NCBI RefSeq assembly: GCF_019457915.1
Contig: NZ_JAHZSS010000001.1
Location: 345,772 to 409,771 of the forward strand
From: Neiella holothuriorum
GTDB lineage: Bacteria > Pseudomonadota > Gammaproteobacteria > Enterobacterales > Neiellaceae
Reading direction: 5' to 3'
DNA length: 64,000 nucleotides
This document shows, piece after piece, positions 37,231 to 46,591 of this stretch (the stretch's first letter is position 1; every line of letters starts with the position of its first letter). The notes beneath the pieces were generated by a model, which ran no database searches, was not told where the DNA came from, and saw only the letters and a program-made list of their open reading frames with translations. A program made the position numbers and the translations under genes.

Positions 37231-37911
37231 ATGTTGCAGGTTTTATTGGTTGAAGACGATATCGATTTGGCAACCGCGGTGGTGGATTATTTAGCGCTGG
37301 AAGATATCCAATGCGATCATGCTGCCAATGGCGTTGCAGGCTTAAGCCTGATTCAAAGCCATGCCTACCAAGTGATCATTCTCGACTTAAATTTGCCCAA
37401 AATGGATGGCCTGAAGGTGTGCAATGAAATGCGCAGCGAGGGCAATGATACGCCCGTGATCATGCTAACTGCACGCGACACCTTAGATGACAAAGTAACA
37501 GGCTTTGGTGTTGGCGCAGACGACTATTTGGTGAAACCATTTGCCATGGCTGAGCTGATTGTTCGTTTGCAAGCGCTGGCCAAACGTCGCAGCGGCCAGG
37601 TGAAAAAGCTACACGTGGCCGATCTTGAATTGGATTTACAACTCAAACAAGCGACTCGCGACGGACAGCCGCTTAAGTTGTCGCCCATTGCGTTAAAGCT
37701 GTTAGAGCTACTCATGCGTCAAAGCCCTGCGGCGGTGTCGCGGCAAGCGCTGATACAACATGTTTGGGGCGATGAACAACCTGATAGCAACGCCCTCAAA
37801 GTTCATATTCATAACCTGCGCAAACAAATCGACAAACCGAACCAAACTGAGTTGCTGACCACGGTTGTAGGCTTTGGGTTCGCGTTAACTGATGCGAAGA
37901 GTTGCCCATGA
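37231..37911 (+). CDS. OmpR-family response regulator
   Basis: Two-component regulator of 226 residues. The receiver domain has the acidic pair EDD at the start, the phospho-acceptor Asp52 in ILDLNLPKMDG, and the conserved Lys in VKPFAMAE. The C-terminal winged helix ends in HIHNLRKQIDKPNQTELLTTVVGFGF, typical of OmpR/PhoB types. It follows the pump gene after 11 bases and overlaps the kinase gene by four. It probably controls the efflux operon through the 11-base direct repeat upstream of the first gene. Confidence 0.93.
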   Translation: MLQVLLVEDDIDLATAVVDYLALEDIQCDHAANGVAGLSLIQSHAYQVIILDLNLPKMDGLKVCNEMRSEGNDTPVIMLTARDTLDDKVTGFGVGADDYLVKPFAMAELIVRLQALAKRRSGQVKKLHVADLELDLQLKQATRDGQPLKLSPIALKLLELLMRQSPAAVSRQALIQHVWGDEQPDSNALKVHIHNLRKQIDKPNQTELLTTVVGFGFALTDAKSCP

Positions 37912-39188
37912 AGATCCGCGCGAGCTTGCGTTTATACATCATTGCGACGGTTTTCTTTTTAGCCTTATGCATGACCGTTGGTTATTCATTTTTAAGCGGT
38001 TATTACTTTATTGAAGGGCTCGACAAAAGCTTGCAGGGCACCGCGCAAGATGTGGTAGACAATACACCGGTGGCTGATGGTCAACCGGCCGAAGTGTTGA
38101 GTTTTCATATCGCGTCGCGTTGGCAAGATCTGCCGGAGGATATCCGAGAAATCTTCCAACAACCGCCAACCAAACTGTTTCAGGTCAACAAGGAAATGGT
38201 GTCGGGTGGCTTTTTAGCTCGGCCTAAGATGGTTCACTTTTTGGTGAAAGCTAAAACCATCGATGGTGAGATTCGCTTCGTCGCACGCTCATTTGGTCCG
38301 CCGCCTAGCTTTAGCCGCTATGAAGAAGCGAAACAGCCGTCTATGGTCAAGACCATTGCCATTATCGGCGGGTTGGCCTTGGTGGCGTTTATTGGCTCGC
38401 TATTGTTGGTGATGCGGCAAATTGCCAATCCGATTGAGCGCTTGCGCACGTGGGCCAGATCCTTGTCGGCCGAATCGCTGCGACAACCGCCGCCTGATTT
38501 TAAATATTCCGAGCTCAACAGCCTAGCGGGCATGATTCAATCGAGCTTGCAGCAAGTGCAGCAAGGCCTTGCTCGTGAAAAAGAGTTCTTAAGCCATGCT
38601 AGCCATGAGTTACGAACGCCGATTGCGGTGACCAAAACGAACGTTGAGTTACTCAAGCGGCTCGATGAAAAAGAGCCCATGAGCGACAAGCAGCGACAAG
38701 TGTTAGAGCGCATCGAACGCGCAAGCCTGACCATGGCAAACCTTACCGAAACCTTGCTGTGGCTAAGCCGTAACGATCAGGCGAATATTGAATTTGAGGA
38801 CGTGCAACTGGATGTGTTTGTGAAGGATCTGGTTGAAGAGCATGAATACCTGTTGCAAGGCAAGTCATGCCGAGTGACCCGCACATTTGAGCCGTTTGCC
38901 ATGGCATTGCCTTTAACCGCTTGCCGAGTGGTGCTTGCCAATTTGATTCGCAACGCCTTTCAGCACACCAATCAGGGCGAAATCATTATTACTCAGTTTG
39001 GTGGTAGTGTGTTTATTACCAACCACAGTGAGGAACATGCCGGTCAGCAAGAATTAGGATTTGGGCTGGGCTTACAGCTGGCCGAACGACTCATTCAACG
39101 CTTTGGTTGGCACTATCGCACCACTGAGCTGGAAGATGGCCGCCGCGTTGAAGTGGTGTTTGATAATGGCCCAGATACCAGCCTCTAA
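37908..39188 (+). CDS. Sensor histidine kinase
   Basis: Membrane sensor of 426 residues partnering the adjacent regulator. Two membrane segments (~8-28 and ~148-168) enclose a ~120-residue periplasmic sensor. An HAMP-like stretch (QIANPIERLRTWARSL) leads to the dimerisation helix with phospho-acceptor His233 in HASHELRTPIAV. N-box (NLIRNAFQHT) and G-box (GFGLGLQLAERL) ATP-binding motifs follow. ATG 37908, overlapping the regulator stop, is chosen over an in-frame TTG at 37902. Confidence 0.92.
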   Translation: MKIRASLRLYIIATVFFLALCMTVGYSFLSGYYFIEGLDKSLQGTAQDVVDNTPVADGQPAEVLSFHIASRWQDLPEDIREIFQQPPTKLFQVNKEMVSGGFLARPKMVHFLVKAKTIDGEIRFVARSFGPPPSFSRYEEAKQPSMVKTIAIIGGLALVAFIGSLLLVMRQIANPIERLRTWARSLSAESLRQPPPDFKYSELNSLAGMIQSSLQQVQQGLAREKEFLSHASHELRTPIAVTKTNVELLKRLDEKEPMSDKQRQVLERIERASLTMANLTETLLWLSRNDQANIEFEDVQLDVFVKDLVEEHEYLLQGKSCRVTRTFEPFAMALPLTACRVVLANLIRNAFQHTNQGEIIITQFGGSVFITNHSEEHAGQQELGFGLGLQLAERLIQRFGWHYRTTELEDGRRVEVVFDNGPDTSL

Positions 39189-39485
39189 CAGTTATTGAAT
39201 TGCCGCGGAAGCATTTTTACCGAGCACATTCCAACACGGAACGTGCGATGAATCGCTGTTATTGCAGGCGTTAGGTAGCCGTCATTGGGGCTATGCTGAG
39301 ACAAAGGAACGCGGCAAATCCAAGACACCAGCCAATAATTGTGAATCAGCTTAGGGAGCTAGCAGCATCATCACATTAGGGGGAACTTATTGGTAAATTC
39401 GACATTATTAACCACAAGCCTTACTCTGATTCAATAATAGCCAATTCGATACTGATGCCGTACCAAAGGATAGGAGGCGTAATTG

Positions 39486-40274
39486 ATGAGCTTCACCCCG
39501 CCTAGGGGAAGCCTCTTTTGGCTGATGGCTAATTTGTTGCTAATGACTTCGTCTCAAGCCGAGCCGATTGAACAAATCGTGTGGGCGACGCCTGCATGGC
39601 CAGATTATACCGACAGGGACGGCTCTGGTTTGTATCACGAGATTCTGGATCGGATATTTGATCCGCTAGGCATCCCCCTCATTCGTCAATATATGCCCTG
39701 GAAGCGCGCATTGGCCAGCGTTGAAGCCGGTTCGGCAGACATGACTGGCGCGGTGGTTTATTCCTCGGAATGCTTACTATCAAGCTACCCTGTAATCAAG
39801 GATATTGAGAGTGTGTTGTTTAAGCCGCATAAGATTGAACCATGGCTCGGTGTTGATAGTTTGCGCGACAAATCAGGCGTATGGGTTCGTGGTTACACCA
39901 TTCCTAAGGCCTTTACTGGCATCCTCCATGGGCGAGGTGTTGAGACGCGAAAACAAGCGGTGTTAATTATGGCGCGGGATCATGGCGCCGATTATTACTT
40001 GGACAATGAACCGCAAATGCGTCAGACCATTGCTTCCATGACGATTGCGCCAGATTTAGCACAGCACTACCAAATAGAGCGGCTGTACACCGTCGATTCC
40101 TATTGGCGATTTCATCGCTCTGAACGTGGTGAAAATATTCGTAGGTTGTTTGATCAAGGTATCCAACGCCTTTATTGCTCGGGCGAACTCGACGCCTTAT
40201 ACCAAAAATGGCAGTTGTCAGATTCTATTCCCGAATATCAGATCGACTGCGCCACTGACAACACAGCTCACTAG
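39486..40274 (+). CDS. Periplasmic solute-binding protein, family 3 type
   Basis: A 262-residue exported protein with a Sec signal (WLMANLLLMTSSQA) and the fold pattern of family 3 amino-acid-type binding proteins: GLYHEILDRIFDPLGIPL, the MPWKRALASVEAGSADMTGAVVYS segment, and a final LDALYQKWQL helix. No membrane or ATPase subunit is nearby, so it may be a stand-alone binding or sensing protein. AGGAGG lies 9 bases before ATG 39486. The stop overlaps the stop of the opposing NUDIX gene by four bases. Confidence 0.8.
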   Translation: MSFTPPRGSLFWLMANLLLMTSSQAEPIEQIVWATPAWPDYTDRDGSGLYHEILDRIFDPLGIPLIRQYMPWKRALASVEAGSADMTGAVVYSSECLLSSYPVIKDIESVLFKPHKIEPWLGVDSLRDKSGVWVRGYTIPKAFTGILHGRGVETRKQAVLIMARDHGADYYLDNEPQMRQTIASMTIAPDLAQHYQIERLYTVDSYWRFHRSERGENIRRLFDQGIQRLYCSGELDALYQKWQLSDSIPEYQIDCATDNTAH

Positions 40275-40786
40275 TTGGCAGCTAAATACTGTTTGGCCAA
40301 GCGCTTAAGTGAGTCGAAGAAAAGAATTTGTGGATCAAAGTCGTCTCTGGAGACCCACACGGCTTCAAGTATTTCTGCTTGTTCTAGTTGTAAGGTTGGC
40401 TTTTGGCTTAATGAACAACCGAACAGTGTATCCAGGGTGTTGTAGCGGACGTTTTTATATAAATATTGATTCGGCGCAGACGCAAAATATTGCCAATGTT
40501 CGACATGAATGCCCAACTCTTCAAACACTTCGCGGCTCAAGCCTTGCTCCAGTGATTCCTTGGGATCGATAAAGCCACCGGGTAAATCAAGGCTATTTTT
40601 CCCCGGTTCTTTGGCGCGGCGCGTCAGTAAGTACTCGCCATTGCATTCGATTAACCCGGCTACCGCCGCTGCGGTATTGTGGAAATACTCAAATTGGCAA
40701 GACGTACAGACGTAGCAAGTACCTTGCTTGCAAGCGAAACTCGCAGCGCCGCACTGTGGGCAATAGGTTGGGGAGAACTCTTGCAT
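40271..40786 (-). CDS. NUDIX hydrolase with zinc-ribbon
   Basis: Predicted nucleotide diphosphate hydrolase of 171 residues. A four-cysteine zinc ribbon opens the protein (CPQCG and CTSC, about 16 residues apart), as in NudC-like and related enzymes. The full Nudix box is present as GGFIDPKESLEQGLSREVFE followed by ELGI. ATG 40786 is chosen over an in-frame TTG four codons upstream. It is monocistronic and converges on the solute-binding gene. Substrate cannot be told from the sequence. Confidence 0.9.
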   Translation of the reverse strand: MQEFSPTYCPQCGAASFACKQGTCYVCTSCQFEYFHNTAAAVAGLIECNGEYLLTRRAKEPGKNSLDLPGGFIDPKESLEQGLSREVFEELGIHVEHWQYFASAPNQYLYKNVRYNTLDTLFGCSLSQKPTLQLEQAEILEAVWVSRDDFDPQILFFDSLKRLAKQYLAAN

Positions 40787-40923
40787 GTGACAAACCAAGT
40801 TGGAAGGCGTTACCGGTTCAACAAACTGTAACGCCTTCGGTTGCTGGGATGCAAACTCATCTAATGAATAGCAGGGCGGCAGCGGCGAGTAAAATCGCGC
40901 GAATGTAACATGTCATCATTGAA

Positions 40924-42264
40924 TTAGCGTTGCTGCATGTTTTGGTTGAATTCACGGATCAATTCCAAGGTGCTGGTGTCGGTGGAAAACACCGAATTTA
41001 ACCCTTGTGGCTCTTGTGGTGGATCGCCTGAAAAGTCATCGCCAGTTTGCCATTTACCTGTGTTCATATCTTGTGCTGGCTGCGCTTCGCCGCCAAACCC
41101 CCAGATATTCACGCCAGCAAATGTGCGGTCCTGAGTGGCCAACAGCTCGTCAAAAACAGCGCGGAAAAATTGATTACGATAGGTAACTTCGGCGGTTCGG
41201 CTGAGTGATTCCTTATTACGAGGAAAACCAAACTCTGACAACACAATTGGCCGCTGCTGCGCTTTGGCAACGTCTAAGTGACGCTGGATGTAATCTTTGG
41301 CGTTGTTAATGGCCAACTGGGTTGATGGCTGTTCATCATTGGGATCGTACCAAGACCAATTCTTTGGCCAAACGTGCATGGTCAGGTAGTCAATATCAGG
41401 ATTGCGATGGATGCGTTTCCATACATTGATGTCACCATAAGTGCCTTTGGCATTTGGGTCTTCGCGAAAAGTGCCAGCTTCGCCTTCGGCGCCAGTGGAA
41501 ATCAGTTGGTTGGGAGCTAACTTGTTGATTTGGGCCACGGTCCGGTTAATCCAAGCGGTAAAGGCGGGTTCATGCTCGGCGTTTCTTACTCGCGGTTCAT
41601 TGGCGATTTGCCACGACATAATGGTTGGATCGTCGGTGTATTTTACGCCGGTAACACTATTGGTGCGGCCAACAATAAACTCAACATGATTAGCGAATGA
41701 ATCCATACAAGGCTCACACGTGTGAAACTGCATGGTGTAGTCCTGAAATTTATCCCAGTCATAAGGGGCTACAAACGGATTGGGAATATCGCCATAGTCA
41801 TTCCATTCCAAATACTGAGCAAAACCGCCAGACCAGATCCAGTTGTTGGTTAAATAGAGCACCGCAACCATGTCGCGCTTGGCCATTTCTGCAAGTAGTA
41901 CGTCTAACCCTTGCAGCAAGTCTTGATTGTATTGACCTTGCTCATATTGCAATGCCGGGTTAACCATCGAATCGGTTTGGCCACCATCACCGCCAGCGAG
42001 GACTCGCAAGTTAGTGATGCCGTATTGCTGCATCAGATCGAGTTCGCGAATCATTCGCGCTTTGCCTTCATCACTGGTACCAAGTAGTGGCCCATACCAG
42101 TAGTTGAAACCCACAAATTGATAGGGCTGACCATCGCGTACAAATTCGCCTTGTTCAACGCGAATATAGCGATCATCGGGGGTTTGAATTTGAGTGGGTT
42201 GGCTTTGACAGCCCATCAGGCTCGCCAAGGCTAGGCTTGCCAATAGTGTTATGGAACGTTTCAT
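40924..42264 (-). CDS. GH5 family endo-beta-1,4-mannanase, lipoprotein
   Basis: A 446-residue glycoside hydrolase that likely cleaves beta-1,4-mannan. The lipoprotein signal ends in LMGC (Cys19), so it is membrane-anchored, perhaps at the outer membrane surface. The GH5 barrel has the acid/base Glu223 in QIANEPR and the nucleophile Glu344 in LSEFGFPR. His in YLTMHVWP and aromatic residues (VGFNYWYGPL) fit mannanases of the GH5_7 kind. It is followed upstream by the AGE-family gene after 9 bases, and both read away from an operator pair near 43541-43580. Confidence 0.88.
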   Translation of the reverse strand: MKRSITLLASLALASLMGCQSQPTQIQTPDDRYIRVEQGEFVRDGQPYQFVGFNYWYGPLLGTSDEGKARMIRELDLMQQYGITNLRVLAGGDGGQTDSMVNPALQYEQGQYNQDLLQGLDVLLAEMAKRDMVAVLYLTNNWIWSGGFAQYLEWNDYGDIPNPFVAPYDWDKFQDYTMQFHTCEPCMDSFANHVEFIVGRTNSVTGVKYTDDPTIMSWQIANEPRVRNAEHEPAFTAWINRTVAQINKLAPNQLISTGAEGEAGTFREDPNAKGTYGDINVWKRIHRNPDIDYLTMHVWPKNWSWYDPNDEQPSTQLAINNAKDYIQRHLDVAKAQQRPIVLSEFGFPRNKESLSRTAEVTYRNQFFRAVFDELLATQDRTFAGVNIWGFGGEAQPAQDMNTGKWQTGDDFSGDPPQEPQGLNSVFSTDTSTLELIREFNQNMQQR

Positions 42265-42273
42265 CGTAAGTCC

Positions 42274-43440
42274 TTACGCCGCGATACCGGAGCGATCTAA
42301 ATAACGAACGGATTCTGCCAGTGCCACAATGAGGTGATAAAAGGTGCTTGCTGGCGCTACATCAGAGCAAATGGCGTTGCTGTCATCGAGTTGGTCGACA
42401 TAAGCGCCGCTTGCTGCTGGCTCAATGTAATAGGTGAATAAAAGATCGATGGCTTGTGCCGCTTTTGATTCATAAATTTCCGGCTGCCATTGGGCCATCA
42501 CAAGACTGGCTTTGATGAGCTCGGTCATTGGCCAACTGCGTTTGGTGGCGTGAATAATTTCGCCTTGCGGTGTGGTTGCATCGTAAATCAGGCCAGTGCT
42601 CGACTCTTTACCTATCAGTAGCCCGTTTCGATACAAACGCTCACAAAAGTGGCGCACTGAAATGCCGGTCAGGCGGCTGTACCAGTCGAGTAACCAAACC
42701 CACTCAAACAGGTGGCCGGGCTCTATAACGGTGTTGCCATCAACCAATGTGGGTTGCCATTGGCTATCAAAAAACTCCAGCAATACGCCGTTGTCATGAT
42801 CATAAAATACTTGCTGAAACAAACTGAAGATCTGCCCTGCTTTTGCCAACCAAAGCCCATCGCCGCTGGCTTCGTATAAGGTCATAAAGGCTTCAAACAA
42901 ATGCATGTGTGGGTTTTGGCGCCGAACGGGCGCGTCGTAATCACCTTCAAACCAGCCGCCGTTGTCGGCCGCAAAATTTGTATCTAGGTGATGCAGTAAT
43001 TGCTTCGCGTGTTCAATATCTCGTTCTTGCCGATACAGGCGATAGCGAGTCCCTGCAGCTAGCAAGTGGAAGGCGATGTCGTATAGATCTTGTTTCGCAT
43101 CGGCCACTTCGTTGTTGGCTGCTAGCAAATGGATGTAGGTGTTGGGGTGTTGTGGATGCTTGCCGTACAACCGTGAAAATCGCCAAATATCATTGACGAT
43201 GCGGCGATTGTTAGCGCTCCAACCAAATTCTTCGGCGACGCAAAAGCTGAACATTTGGCGCGCTTGTACTCGGACTCGCTTGGTCACGTTCGCGTCGGGC
43301 TCGCCGGCAAAGGTCAGTCGCTCGTAAGCGGCGTGACTATTGGGTTCAATACCTTTGGTGGTCCAAAGTGGCAGGGCTTGATCGGTCATCCAGCTTTGGA
43401 ATCGGGCGACTTGCTGCTCTAGTGAACGTTGCTGTTGCAT
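42274..43440 (-). CDS. AGE-family sugar isomerase, probably D-mannose isomerase
   Basis: An (alpha/alpha)6-barrel enzyme of the N-acylglucosamine 2-epimerase superfamily, 388 residues. Conserved pieces are RVRVQARQMFSFCVAEEFGW, QNPHMHLFEAFMTLYEA, EPGHLFEWVWLLDWYSR and ATKRSWPMTELIKASL, with the histidines used for proton transfer. The RVQARQ and EPGHLFEW patterns fit mannose isomerase (mannose to fructose) or sulfoquinovose-isomerase relatives better than cellobiose 2-epimerase. In this mannan locus mannose isomerase is the natural reading. The start at 43440 is chosen over an in-frame codon at 43530 that lies in the operator region. Confidence 0.82.
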   Translation of the reverse strand: MQQQRSLEQQVARFQSWMTDQALPLWTTKGIEPNSHAAYERLTFAGEPDANVTKRVRVQARQMFSFCVAEEFGWSANNRRIVNDIWRFSRLYGKHPQHPNTYIHLLAANNEVADAKQDLYDIAFHLLAAGTRYRLYRQERDIEHAKQLLHHLDTNFAADNGGWFEGDYDAPVRRQNPHMHLFEAFMTLYEASGDGLWLAKAGQIFSLFQQVFYDHDNGVLLEFFDSQWQPTLVDGNTVIEPGHLFEWVWLLDWYSRLTGISVRHFCERLYRNGLLIGKESSTGLIYDATTPQGEIIHATKRSWPMTELIKASLVMAQWQPEIYESKAAQAIDLLFTYYIEPAASGAYVDQLDDSNAICSDVAPASTFYHLIVALAESVRYLDRSGIAA

Positions 43441-43540
43441 GTGTTTGTTCCGTTTAAACGGTAATGAGCTGCGATGACATCGACGTTTTAAGCTGCAAGG
43501 TGGTGGCCTAATCAACTCAAAAATCATCATCTAAACAAAA

Positions 43541-43580
43541 CTGTAACCGTTTACAGTTTTGTTTATTGTAAACGGTTACG
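43541..43580. promoter_or_regulatory. Two LacI-type operators before the AGE/GH5 unit
   Basis: CTGTAACCGTTTACAG (43541-43556), extended to 10-base perfect arms on each side, and TGTAAACGGTTACG (43567-43580). They lie about 100 bases upstream of the 43440 start. The second is identical to the site at 46532-46545. Confidence 0.8.
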
Positions 43581-43689
43581 TTTTTGAATCAAACAACTTT
43601 ACAGGTCGGCGTGTTGGAGATCACAAAGATCAGTCATGAGGCGTTCACTCCTTGTTGCACGGGTAAGGAGTGAACGTATTTAGATTCAG

Positions 43690-44691
43690 TTAGTTAGATT
43701 TAGGAACTGAACTGGAGCGCACAACAAACTCATACGGCAAGACGTAATCAAGATTGCGCAGCTCATTACCATCGAGCAACTTAAGCAGCATATTGGCTGC
43801 CGCTTTGCCAATTTCTTCAGCGGGTTGAGCAATGGTGGTTAACGCGGGTTCCGTATAGCGAGATACTTCAATATCATCGAAGCCGACAATCGATAGGTCG
43901 CCCGGTATGTTTATTCCTGCAGTCCGGAAGCCTTTAATGGCACCAATGGCCATTTCGTCATTCATCGACAGAATCGCTGTGGGTCGTTCGTCTTCGGGCA
44001 GTCGCACAAAATGCTGGGCGGCGTTTAAACCAGACCACATGGTAAATTCGCCTTCTGCTACCCAGTCTTCGCAAAACTCAATTCCGGCAGCGGTTAAGGA
44101 CTGCTGGTAGCCTTTTAGTCGGTCGACGGTATGCGGGTTGTTTGCCAAACCTGTGATGACGCCAATACGTTGATGGCCAAGAGAAATCAAATAATCCGTC
44201 GCTGTCTTGGCCGCACCGGCATTATCGATTCGAACGCAAGGGTAGGGGGTGTTTTCGCACCCTGCAGCATTAACCGCAATGATGTCGTTTTTTGGCAGAA
44301 TGGAATCGCCTTCCAGATAAGGGCGTAGCTGAATCACGCCATCGGCTTGTCGTGTTTCGACAAGCTTTAAATACTCTTCTTCGCGCTTCCGTTGATCGCG
44401 AGTGTCACCTAGCAAAACACCAAACCCATGTTGCTGCATGATGTCTTCAATACCGCGAACCACGTTGGCAAAAAAGGTGTTGGCCATGTTGGGAACTAAA
44501 ACGACGATAGTAAAGGCGCGGTGGCGACGAAAGTTACGGGCCAACATGTTGGGTTTATATTGGACTTGTTCAATGGCTTCGTGGACTTTCTTTAAGCTCT
44601 TTTTTGAAACCGTTTCCGGTGCGCTAAGGGCTCGTGAAACTGTTGCGATGGAGACCCCTGCAACCTTTGCTACATCACGAATATTGGACAT
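43690..44691 (-). CDS. LacI family transcriptional regulator of the mannan locus
   Basis: A 333-residue repressor with the HTH IRDVAKVAGVSIATVSRAL at the very N-terminus, the hinge YKPNMLARNFRR and an effector domain (TIVVLVPNMANTFFANVVRGIE ending in GFDDIEVSRYTEPALTTI). It lies in the middle of the mannan genes. Matching TGTAAMCGGTTA operators before the isomerase gene, the symporter gene and the GH130 gene make it the likely local regulator. The inducer is probably mannose, mannobiose or a mannosyl-glucose product. Confidence 0.93.
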   Translation of the reverse strand: MSNIRDVAKVAGVSIATVSRALSAPETVSKKSLKKVHEAIEQVQYKPNMLARNFRRHRAFTIVVLVPNMANTFFANVVRGIEDIMQQHGFGVLLGDTRDQRKREEEYLKLVETRQADGVIQLRPYLEGDSILPKNDIIAVNAAGCENTPYPCVRIDNAGAAKTATDYLISLGHQRIGVITGLANNPHTVDRLKGYQQSLTAAGIEFCEDWVAEGEFTMWSGLNAAQHFVRLPEDERPTAILSMNDEMAIGAIKGFRTAGINIPGDLSIVGFDDIEVSRYTEPALTTIAQPAEEIGKAAANMLLKLLDGNELRNLDYVLPYEFVVRSSSVPKSN

Positions 44692-44816
44692 AAATTCTCT
44701 TCTCTGACAAAGCCATGAGTTAGATTAAATCGGCGCTAATAACCACAGAATGTAACATATTACACCGATCTCACAAATTTCCGTTTCGCTGCCCTGAAAA
44801 GGCTAGAAATTAAAAA

Positions 44817-44830
44817 TGTAACCGGTTAAG
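44817..44830. promoter_or_regulatory. LacI-type operator before the GPH symporter gene
   Basis: TGTAACCGGTTAAG, sharing the TGTAAMCGGTTA core of the other mannan-locus operators. The 383-base region 44692-45074 holds no gene; it also contains a TGTAA-CATA-TTACA inverted repeat (44751-44764) close to the regulator start, which may be a second, weaker site. Confidence 0.7.
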
Positions 44831-45074
44831 GTTTGCCAGTAATGCACGTGGGGTAATGCTGGTAGAAAAGGTAACTTGTTGATATTAATCTATATGTTTG
44901 TTTTTCTGTTGTTGTTGGATGCAGCAAGGAAGTTGGCATAGGGTAACAATCGAGGGGCTTGTTGTTTCATTGTTTTGTGATGAAACTCTCAAAATTGCTC
45001 GGAGTCTCTGCGTCATCGTCGGCCGATGAGTTTATACGGTCTTTATTTAACTTTGCTTGGCAGTAAATAGTGAT

Positions 45075-46472
45075 ATGACTTCAGCAATTAAGCCACTAAA
45101 ATTTAAAGAGAAAGTAGGTTATGGTTTCGGTGATTTCGCATCCTCCATGTTTTGGAAGATGTTTTCCGTTTACTTGCTGATCTTCTATACCGATGTGTTC
45201 GGCATTTCCGCTGCTGCAGTTGGTACGATGTTTTTGCTGACCCGTATTTGGGATACCGCGAATGATCCCGTGATGGGCGTGCTGGCCGATCGCACAGACA
45301 CACGCTGGGGGAAATTTCGTCCTTTCCTATTATGGGGAGCCATTCCCTTTGCGGTGATTGGCGTCCTGACTTTCACGACGCCAGATTGGTCACCAACGGG
45401 TAAGCTGGTTTACGCCTACGTAACTTATACCTTGATGATGATGGCCTATACCGCAGTGAATGTGCCGTATGCGTCGTTGCTCGGGGTGATGTCATCGAGC
45501 AGCGCTGACCGTACGTCATTGGCGTCTTTCCGTATGGTGTTTGCCTTTGTCGGAAGTATTTTCGCCTTTGTTTTAGTGGATCCGTTAACCAGTTACTTTA
45601 CAAATATTTCTGATACGCCAAACCCGCAAATGGGCTGGATGCTCACCATGATGGTATACGGGTGCATTGCTGCATTTTTCTTCTACATGACCTTTGCGTG
45701 GACCCGCGAACGGATTGCGCCGCCGGCGACTCAGAAAACCAATTTGAAAGAAGATTTACGAAACCTAGCGACGAATAAACCTTGGTTTATTTTGCTTGGT
45801 GCTGCGTTATCGACACTTATTTTCAACAGCATGCGCGATGGCGCAGCGGTATTCTATTTTAAGTATTTTGTGCAAGCCGATGACGTGGCAATTCTTGGCA
45901 TGTCCGTTGGGATGACGACTGCCTATTTGGTACTTGGCCAAGCTGCCAACATCATAGGCGTGGTGCTTGCTCAACCTATTTCATTATTAATTGGCAAGCG
46001 TAATACCTTTATGTTGGCCATGTTCGCCGCAGCGGCGTTGAGCGGTGTGTTCTTTTTCCTCACCAAAGATCAAATCATGATGATGTTGGTGTTGCAGGTT
46101 GTGATCAGTGCCTGTGCTGGGATTGTATTCCCGTTGCTGTGGTCGATGTATGCAGATATTGCCGATTACTCTGAATTTGAAACGGGGCGACGCTCTACTG
46201 GCCTGATTTTCTCGTCATCGTCGTTCTCGCAAAAAATGGGCTGGACTCTTGGTGGCGCTCTAACGGGTTGGACCTTGGCATTTTTCGGATATGAGGCCAA
46301 TGCTGAACAAACCGAGTTTGCCAAAGAAGGGTTACGTTACATGGTGAGCTTCTTGCCGGCGATTGGCGCGGCATTATCTGGCTTGTTCATGATTTTCTAC
46401 AAACTTACCGATCACTACATGTTGTCGGTGAGTGAAGAGCTTGATGCTCGGCGGGCATCGCAGAATTCCTAA
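45075..46472 (+). CDS. GPH family sugar:cation symporter
   Basis: Glycoside-pentoside-hexuronide:cation symporter of the major facilitator superfamily, 465 residues with 12 hydrophobic segments. Hallmarks are GYGFGDFASSMFW at the first helix and WDTANDPVMGVLADRTDTRWGKFRP in the loop after helix 2. From its locus, it should import mannobiose or short manno-oligosaccharides. ATG 45075 gives an N-terminus (MTSAIKPLKFKEKVGYGFGD) of usual length; an in-frame TTG at 45057 is an alternative. No strong Shine-Dalgarno marks either. Confidence 0.9.
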   Translation: MTSAIKPLKFKEKVGYGFGDFASSMFWKMFSVYLLIFYTDVFGISAAAVGTMFLLTRIWDTANDPVMGVLADRTDTRWGKFRPFLLWGAIPFAVIGVLTFTTPDWSPTGKLVYAYVTYTLMMMAYTAVNVPYASLLGVMSSSSADRTSLASFRMVFAFVGSIFAFVLVDPLTSYFTNISDTPNPQMGWMLTMMVYGCIAAFFFYMTFAWTRERIAPPATQKTNLKEDLRNLATNKPWFILLGAALSTLIFNSMRDGAAVFYFKYFVQADDVAILGMSVGMTTAYLVLGQAANIIGVVLAQPISLLIGKRNTFMLAMFAAAALSGVFFFLTKDQIMMMLVLQVVISACAGIVFPLLWSMYADIADYSEFETGRRSTGLIFSSSSFSQKMGWTLGGALTGWTLAFFGYEANAEQTEFAKEGLRYMVSFLPAIGAALSGLFMIFYKLTDHYMLSVSEELDARRASQNS

Positions 46473-46531
46473 TGTGAAAGACTAAACTTGTGGGCTAGAA
46501 CTCCTAGCGAACAACAAAATTTAGATTAAAA

Positions 46532-46545
46532 TGTAAACGGTTACG
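46532..46545. promoter_or_regulatory. LacI-type operator before the GH130 gene
   Basis: TGTAAACGGTTACG, identical over 14 bases to 43567-43580, located 47 bases before the GH130 start. It implies a separate regulated promoter for the GH130-epimerase-GH5 unit. Confidence 0.8.
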
Positions 46546-46591
46546 TTTTCCGCCTGGTTGGTGAACGTATATATCAAACATAGAGATACAA

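Noticed and set aside
44751..44764. TGTAACATATTACA as a firm fifth mannan-locus operator
   Set aside because: The arms match but the central CG typical of LacI sites is missing, so it is only mentioned as a weak possibility.
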